Below, piece after piece: positions 6,190 to 10,105 of a stretch of DNA of 10,105 bases. A program made the translations under genes and the position numbers. The DNA is taken from positions 1-10,105 of the forward strand of contig JAAMXY010002923.1 of the NCBI GenBank assembly GCA_019677205.1. Direction: 5' to 3'. The notes beneath the pieces were generated by a model that saw only the letters and a program-made list of their open reading frames with translations, made no database searches and was not told the DNA's origin. The stretch comes from Pinguiococcus pyrenoidosus. Its lineage: Eukaryota; Sar; Pinguiophyceae; Pinguiochrysidales; Pinguiochrysidaceae. Within the stretch, counting starts at the first letter, position 1, and each line of letters begins with the position of its first letter.

Positions 6190-9100
6190 TCACGAAGCTA
6201 GGTCATCGATGGCGGGGAAATGAAACGCACCGACGAGCCCCCCGGCCAGCTCTCGCCGAAGGTGCGCGCTCGCTGCCAGCTCCTTCGTCAGATTCTCCAG
6301 CTGCAGAAGTTGCGCGTGTCAGGCTCTGAGGAGGCTCCCCCGTCTGGGCGCAGAGGCACCAAAGAGAGGCACCTACCAAGCTGGGTTCCGGTCGGAGCGT
6401 CTGGTTCACGAAATCCGCAACCAGCTCCGCATGCTCACGGGAGAACTGGACCAGGTATGGATGTCCTGCGTGCACCGCAAGGTGTTAGGAACTTGAGTTT
6501 CCACCAAACCCCACCAAACATTCGCACTTACTGGAGAGCGCATCCTCATCGGCTGGCTCCCCGGCAGCAAGGGACGACCCGAGGCTTCCGGAGATTTGCT
6601 CGGCGCTGGCTTGAGGAGCCAAGGCGAGGAGCGCCGCGATCTGTCCGGCCTGCGGAACGACTGCTGAGACGCGCTTGTCCGTGATTGCTCCTTCGTACGT
6701 CTTTGTTTCGTCGCTCACCTTGCACCTGTACCACATGCGCTCATCGTCAGGCAGACCCCTGAAGAACAGAACAAGTTCCGTCTCCCTCTGCGAGCGCTCG
6801 TCTGCAGCATTTCCCAGGGATGAGCGCCAGAGAATCGCCAACCCTGACTGAATCTTTGGCTTCACGGTACCAGGATGACCGTTCGATGCGTCGCGCCGGG
6901 ACTTCTTGGAGGCGTGAAACGCTTCGGGCTCGTCGACGTCCATTTCGTCCTCCTCTACAAGACGAAGACCTGAGTGGAGGAGAAGTAAAGCTGCGCTGAA
7001 TCGGATTCGCACCTTTCCTCGCCGCCTCCGCCAGCGACAGGGCGGCTACAAAGGGATGCACTTCTCTTCGCGCAATTCGAAGTGCTTTATCAGGCTGTGC
7101 ATCAGAGCAAATCCAAAGGATGCGTCACAACACCGTCAAGAACACTTCACTCCGGCCAAGCTGACTGCGGCGCACCTTGCCAGCTCTAAGGGACTCTATG
7201 ATCCTCTGGCAGTGGAGAAGGAAGGTCACCCGGGGGGGCAGAACGTTGCTTTGCGCGAAATCGCTCGCTTCCTCGTCGCCCAGCTCCAGATTCCTCTCGT
7301 CCATGTTTTGCCCTCTAATGACATGATTTCGACTGGCACGAAGAGCATCTAGTGCTCGCCGCCGCCGTAGCAAAGATCTTCGACGGAGAGAGCGGTGTAA
7401 GACCATGGGCATCGCTCATGGCGGAAAGCGCTGGAAGATGAGCCGGCGGCCTACCGGATTTCTGATCTGCTGAGGAGCTCCTCGTCGCTCAGTCTGCCCG
7501 CCCACGAGTCCCGGTAGGACGCTATGATCGACGAAAGTCGACGGTGTGAAACTGCCCGACGACTGCATTAGCTACGTTCTCTCTTCTTCGTGGGGAAGAG
7601 AGGGGAAATGGAAAGGCCAAGGCAAAGGCAACTCAGAAACGATCATGACTCGCTTCATACCTCCATTTGTGTCGTCCGGCGAACCATTGGAGGACGCAAG
7701 AAGCCACAAGCGACGGCTCAACCCCCCCTCCTGATCCTTCTGAGACTCCGGCTGAGCTCCTACAGTACGCAACCCAAACAACGGTTTGTGTGGATGCCGA
7801 AAGAGAACAAAGTGCACACCACACCAGTCTTACCTTGCCGGCTGCTGCTGGCGCTGCTGCTGCTCTGGATAAACCTATCTAGCTCCGACGCTGCGTTGCT
7901 TTCGGAAGTGGGCACTTGGGGTCTCTGCGTGGCGATTTCCGATCCCATGTGCTCCTCCGCACTAATGGAAGCTACCAATTGGCTCATGCGATTCAAGCGG
8001 CTCAGCGCCTGCGATTCTGGGAAGGAGGAGTAGGATGCGACGGCGAGAGGCCGCGCGGGGCTCTGCGGAGGGGGCCACACGTTGGCCTCGCTGGGCGCGG
8101 TGTTCACCTGCGCGCCATTCCTCTCAAAAAGACTTCTGGCGCTTGGTGAGTCCACTGTTGGCTTCCCAGGGCTAGAGTAGCTGCTCGGCGCCGCTTTCTC
8201 AGCCGTGCGCTCGCACTCGAGTCCCGCTGCCTCGTCCGCGTCGCCGTCGAGCTCTTTGGCTTCTTCTGAGAAGGTTTTGAGCGTTTCTGCGTAGCCTTGA
8301 CTGCGCAGATACTCCTGCACGAGAAGCTTCACGTGCGCGCGGTTGATGTGCTGCGCGTCTATCTGGGCCCTTTCGTCCCGCTGCTGCTCCTCAACGAGCT
8401 CGTCCGGGCAGAACGCGAAGCCGGCATCCCTTGGCGAGCTCCCGCAGAATCGAAATGTGGCTTTCACATGCCTCTGGTGCAGGCCCACTGCCGGAAACAG
8501 GCCTTCCGCGGAGCTTTCAAGGCGGAACGCAAGTCCCTGGTTCTCTCCGTTTCTGGTGAAGAAGACTTCCCGAGACGGCAGTCGTAGCCCGCAGCCGATG
8601 ACGTCGCCGCTCCGTATGATCGACCCGAACGGCGCCTCGGTGGTCTTTCGAGACAAAGGAGTTGAGATCGGCTAGGCATGATCATTCCTCGCGCTTTTGT
8701 TTATCGTACCGTAGGCGCAGAATCAGCAGATGCGCTCGGGAGATGACACGAGACCGTGCATCCATCGACGCCACGATATCCATAGGAAGTCTTGGCCGTC
8801 CCGATGTGCCTAGTGTTTTTATGTTTTTTTTTTCAAATTTATTTCCTAAGGATGAGCTCGCTGCTAGACATCAGGGCAAAGGCGCCATTCTGTGTCAACG
8901 CACCAATTTTGCGGGAAATGCTTCGACACCAGTCCGACGCTCACATCAATCGGAGCAAGGGCTTGAGCGTGGTCCACGTCTTCTTCCAACTCCAGCAAGA
9001 CCTCAAAGTAGGGGATGCTCTGGCCACTGTGCAACGCGGTGTCGCACCGCACCACGCCTGCGAACACAGATTGCGAAGAGAATCAGATGCAGTGAGATAG

Positions 9101-9425
9101 AGAGTTGGAAGTTGGACCCGCGGGACACTGGCATGATCGACTGAAGCGTCTTGACTCTGTCCAGCGTTGAGACGTTCGCGTTGAACTCACCGACGTCGTG
9201 TGCGTGATTCGCGAGGCCAACGTAAGAGGCAGACAGCAGATCCCATCGGATGCGCACGCTCATTGGCGCCGTCGAAGGGTCCAAAAACATGGATCTTGCG
9301 TCTGCATCCTTCAGCGCAGCTTCCTTCTCGCGGACTCCGGCATCAAAAAGGGGCAGCAGAGCAGAGCCATCGCCTCTGACCACCAAGCCGAGCCGGCGCT
9401 TCTCGTGTGCTAGCGTAGCGTCCAT
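6190..9425 (-). CDS. RANBPM: RanBPM/Gid1-type SPRY-LisH-CTLH-CRA protein, 12 exons
   Basis: Exons in transcript order are 9425-9191, 9057-8904, 8809-8710, 8644-7834, 7759-7661, 7521-7455, 7377-7176, 7094-7013, 6969-6719, 6649-6532, 6465-6377 and 6300-6190, giving 772 aa. The order matches RANBP9/RANBP10 and yeast Gid1/Vid30. A SPRY domain (about 79-229) shows YFEVLLEL, SYGYRGVDG, GDVIGCGL and LFPAVGLH. LisH (about 268-300) carries LLVQEYLRSQGYAETLKTF. A Ser/Pro-rich linker (about 300-466) follows. The CTLH region (about 480-580) has FLLHCQRIIESLRAGK, and CRA ends with REHAELVADFVNQ and LRRELAGGLVGAF. This family scaffolds the multi-subunit GID/CTLH E3 ubiquitin ligase; that role is inferred by homology. 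A KKSRR patch (605-609) could be a nuclear signal. The start has a good Kozak context, though upstream exons cannot be excluded. The 69-nt intron 6718-6650 is 3n and stop-free; retaining it gives 795 aa. Confidence 0.9.
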
Positions 9426-10105
9426 GGTGCTCGCTGTCCGATGTGCCGTCTCGGGAAAAACCACAGGATTCTAGGCCCCGCTCATCTTCCAGGGCGAAAT
9501 CTAGGCCTTTTCCGACGGATTTCGATCCAGTCTGCGCGACAATGATCTCCAAGGTATCTCAAAGATGAAGAGGACGCGCTGATACGAGCGAACAAGAGCG
9601 CCACTGACGCACTTGGATGCGGTTTCTGGCGGGAAAGTTGCGGGATTGTAGTTCTTCCGGTCGAAGTTCGAAGTTGGAGAGCTTTATCTAGCTATGATGT
9701 CGCTGAATAGTAGAGTATTTTAAATTAACTATGTTTCATGAGAACATCACAGCTAGCTTCAGGAGTTGAGTAATTTCGAAAGATCTCTTCCAGGTGTAGC
9801 TGTACTCGATTTGGGTTACCGAATGATCAAAAGAGGAACTATTTGTTGATAACGCTTTGAACGCCCAGGTCTTTGATGACCGCAAAGCAGAAGTGGCGGC
9901 GAGGTAGCACAGGCCATGCCCATTCTGGAAGCTTCACTCTTTGCATTTCAGCTCCACACTGAAATGCTCTAGCGACATGGCGGTCTAGCGTGACGCGATT
10001 CCGTAGGAACTTCAGCACGGACTCAGCCGCGTCTTTTTGCTTCGTCTAGTGCACAGTTCAAACCCTAATCAGTCAGGGCAAACGATTGTGGTGATCAATT
10101 ACAGT
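9426..10105. other. Upstream region of gene D, no supported gene
   Basis: No long open frame with believable protein content lies beyond the gene D start. Bases from about 9670 to 9860 are visibly more AT-rich than the rest of the window. The region should include the gene D promoter and 5' UTR. The one clear structure is a hairpin at 9943-9967. No extended CCAAT motif was seen here, unlike the other two upstream regions. Confidence 0.55.
9943..9967. other. Perfect hairpin, 9-bp stem and 7-nt loop
   Basis: GCATTTCAG (9943-9951) pairs exactly with CTGAAATGC (9959-9967) around the loop CTCCACA. The surrounding sequence does not form a tRNA cloverleaf, and I recognise no known small-RNA motif. 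It could be part of a non-coding RNA or UTR, a palindromic protein-binding site, or chance. Confidence 0.5.

Noticed and set aside
6220-6684. Plus-strand gene with a helical-looking segment (SERLVHEIRNQLRML in one frame)
   Set aside because: It lies exactly antisense to the last CRA exons of gene D. Those exons join in phase and match the RanBPM family, so the plus-strand reading is a shadow.
6190-9425. Two or three separate genes: a SPRY-LisH gene and downstream CTLH and CRA genes
   Set aside because: All intermediate exons join in phase with ordinary splice sites, and the domain order is that of one RanBPM protein.
10053-10070. tRNA B-box-like GTTCAAACCC
   Set aside because: The flanks do not form a T-arm stem and no acceptor or anticodon arm can be drawn around it.

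Overview
The window is eukaryotic nuclear DNA. It carries four intron-rich protein genes and no sign of prokaryotic organisation (no operons, no Shine-Dalgarno-led ORFs, no CRISPR, no IS element). About 30 short spliceosomal introns (mostly 43-140 nt, most often 58-85) can be placed by joining exons in phase. Many donors read GTGCG, with GTGAG, GTACG and GTAAG next. GC-rich DNA with this donor style, plus the protein types, suggests an apicomplexan-like alveolate, possibly a coccidian relative. That is an inference from style; the taxon cannot be fixed by reading alone.

Layout: genes alternate in direction, giving two convergent pairs around one shared divergent promoter region. Gene A (994-2647, +) encodes a 327-aa protein with an N-myristoylation motif and a C-terminal PX domain. 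Gene B (4617-2800, -) encodes a 327-aa protein with two FDPF motifs, a DVFQA repeat and a C-terminal PH-like domain. A and B are tail to tail, 152 bp apart. Gene C (5256-6012, +) encodes a 179-aa secreted or surface protein with a signal peptide, eight cysteines and a hydrophobic C-terminus of GPI-signal type. Gene D (9425-6190, -) encodes a RanBPM-type SPRY-LisH-CTLH-CRA protein, the scaffold class of the GID/CTLH ubiquitin ligase. C and D are tail to tail, 177 bp apart.

Non-coding parts: 1-993 (upstream of A), 4618-5255 (between the divergent B and C starts) and 9426-10105 (upstream of D). The first two hold extended CCAAT-box motifs, including an inverted pair between B and C. The third holds a perfect 9-bp-stem hairpin. 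A (GA)27 microsatellite lies in an intron of B, where on the coding strand it is the pyrimidine tract before the 3' splice site. A 15-bp triplet repeat lies in coding sequence of B.

Functionally, A and B both carry candidate phosphoinositide or membrane-binding modules, and D is a protein-turnover scaffold. Nothing shows that the four genes form one pathway. Every gene model was built by hand from frame continuity and splice motifs; the first intron of A is the weakest call.
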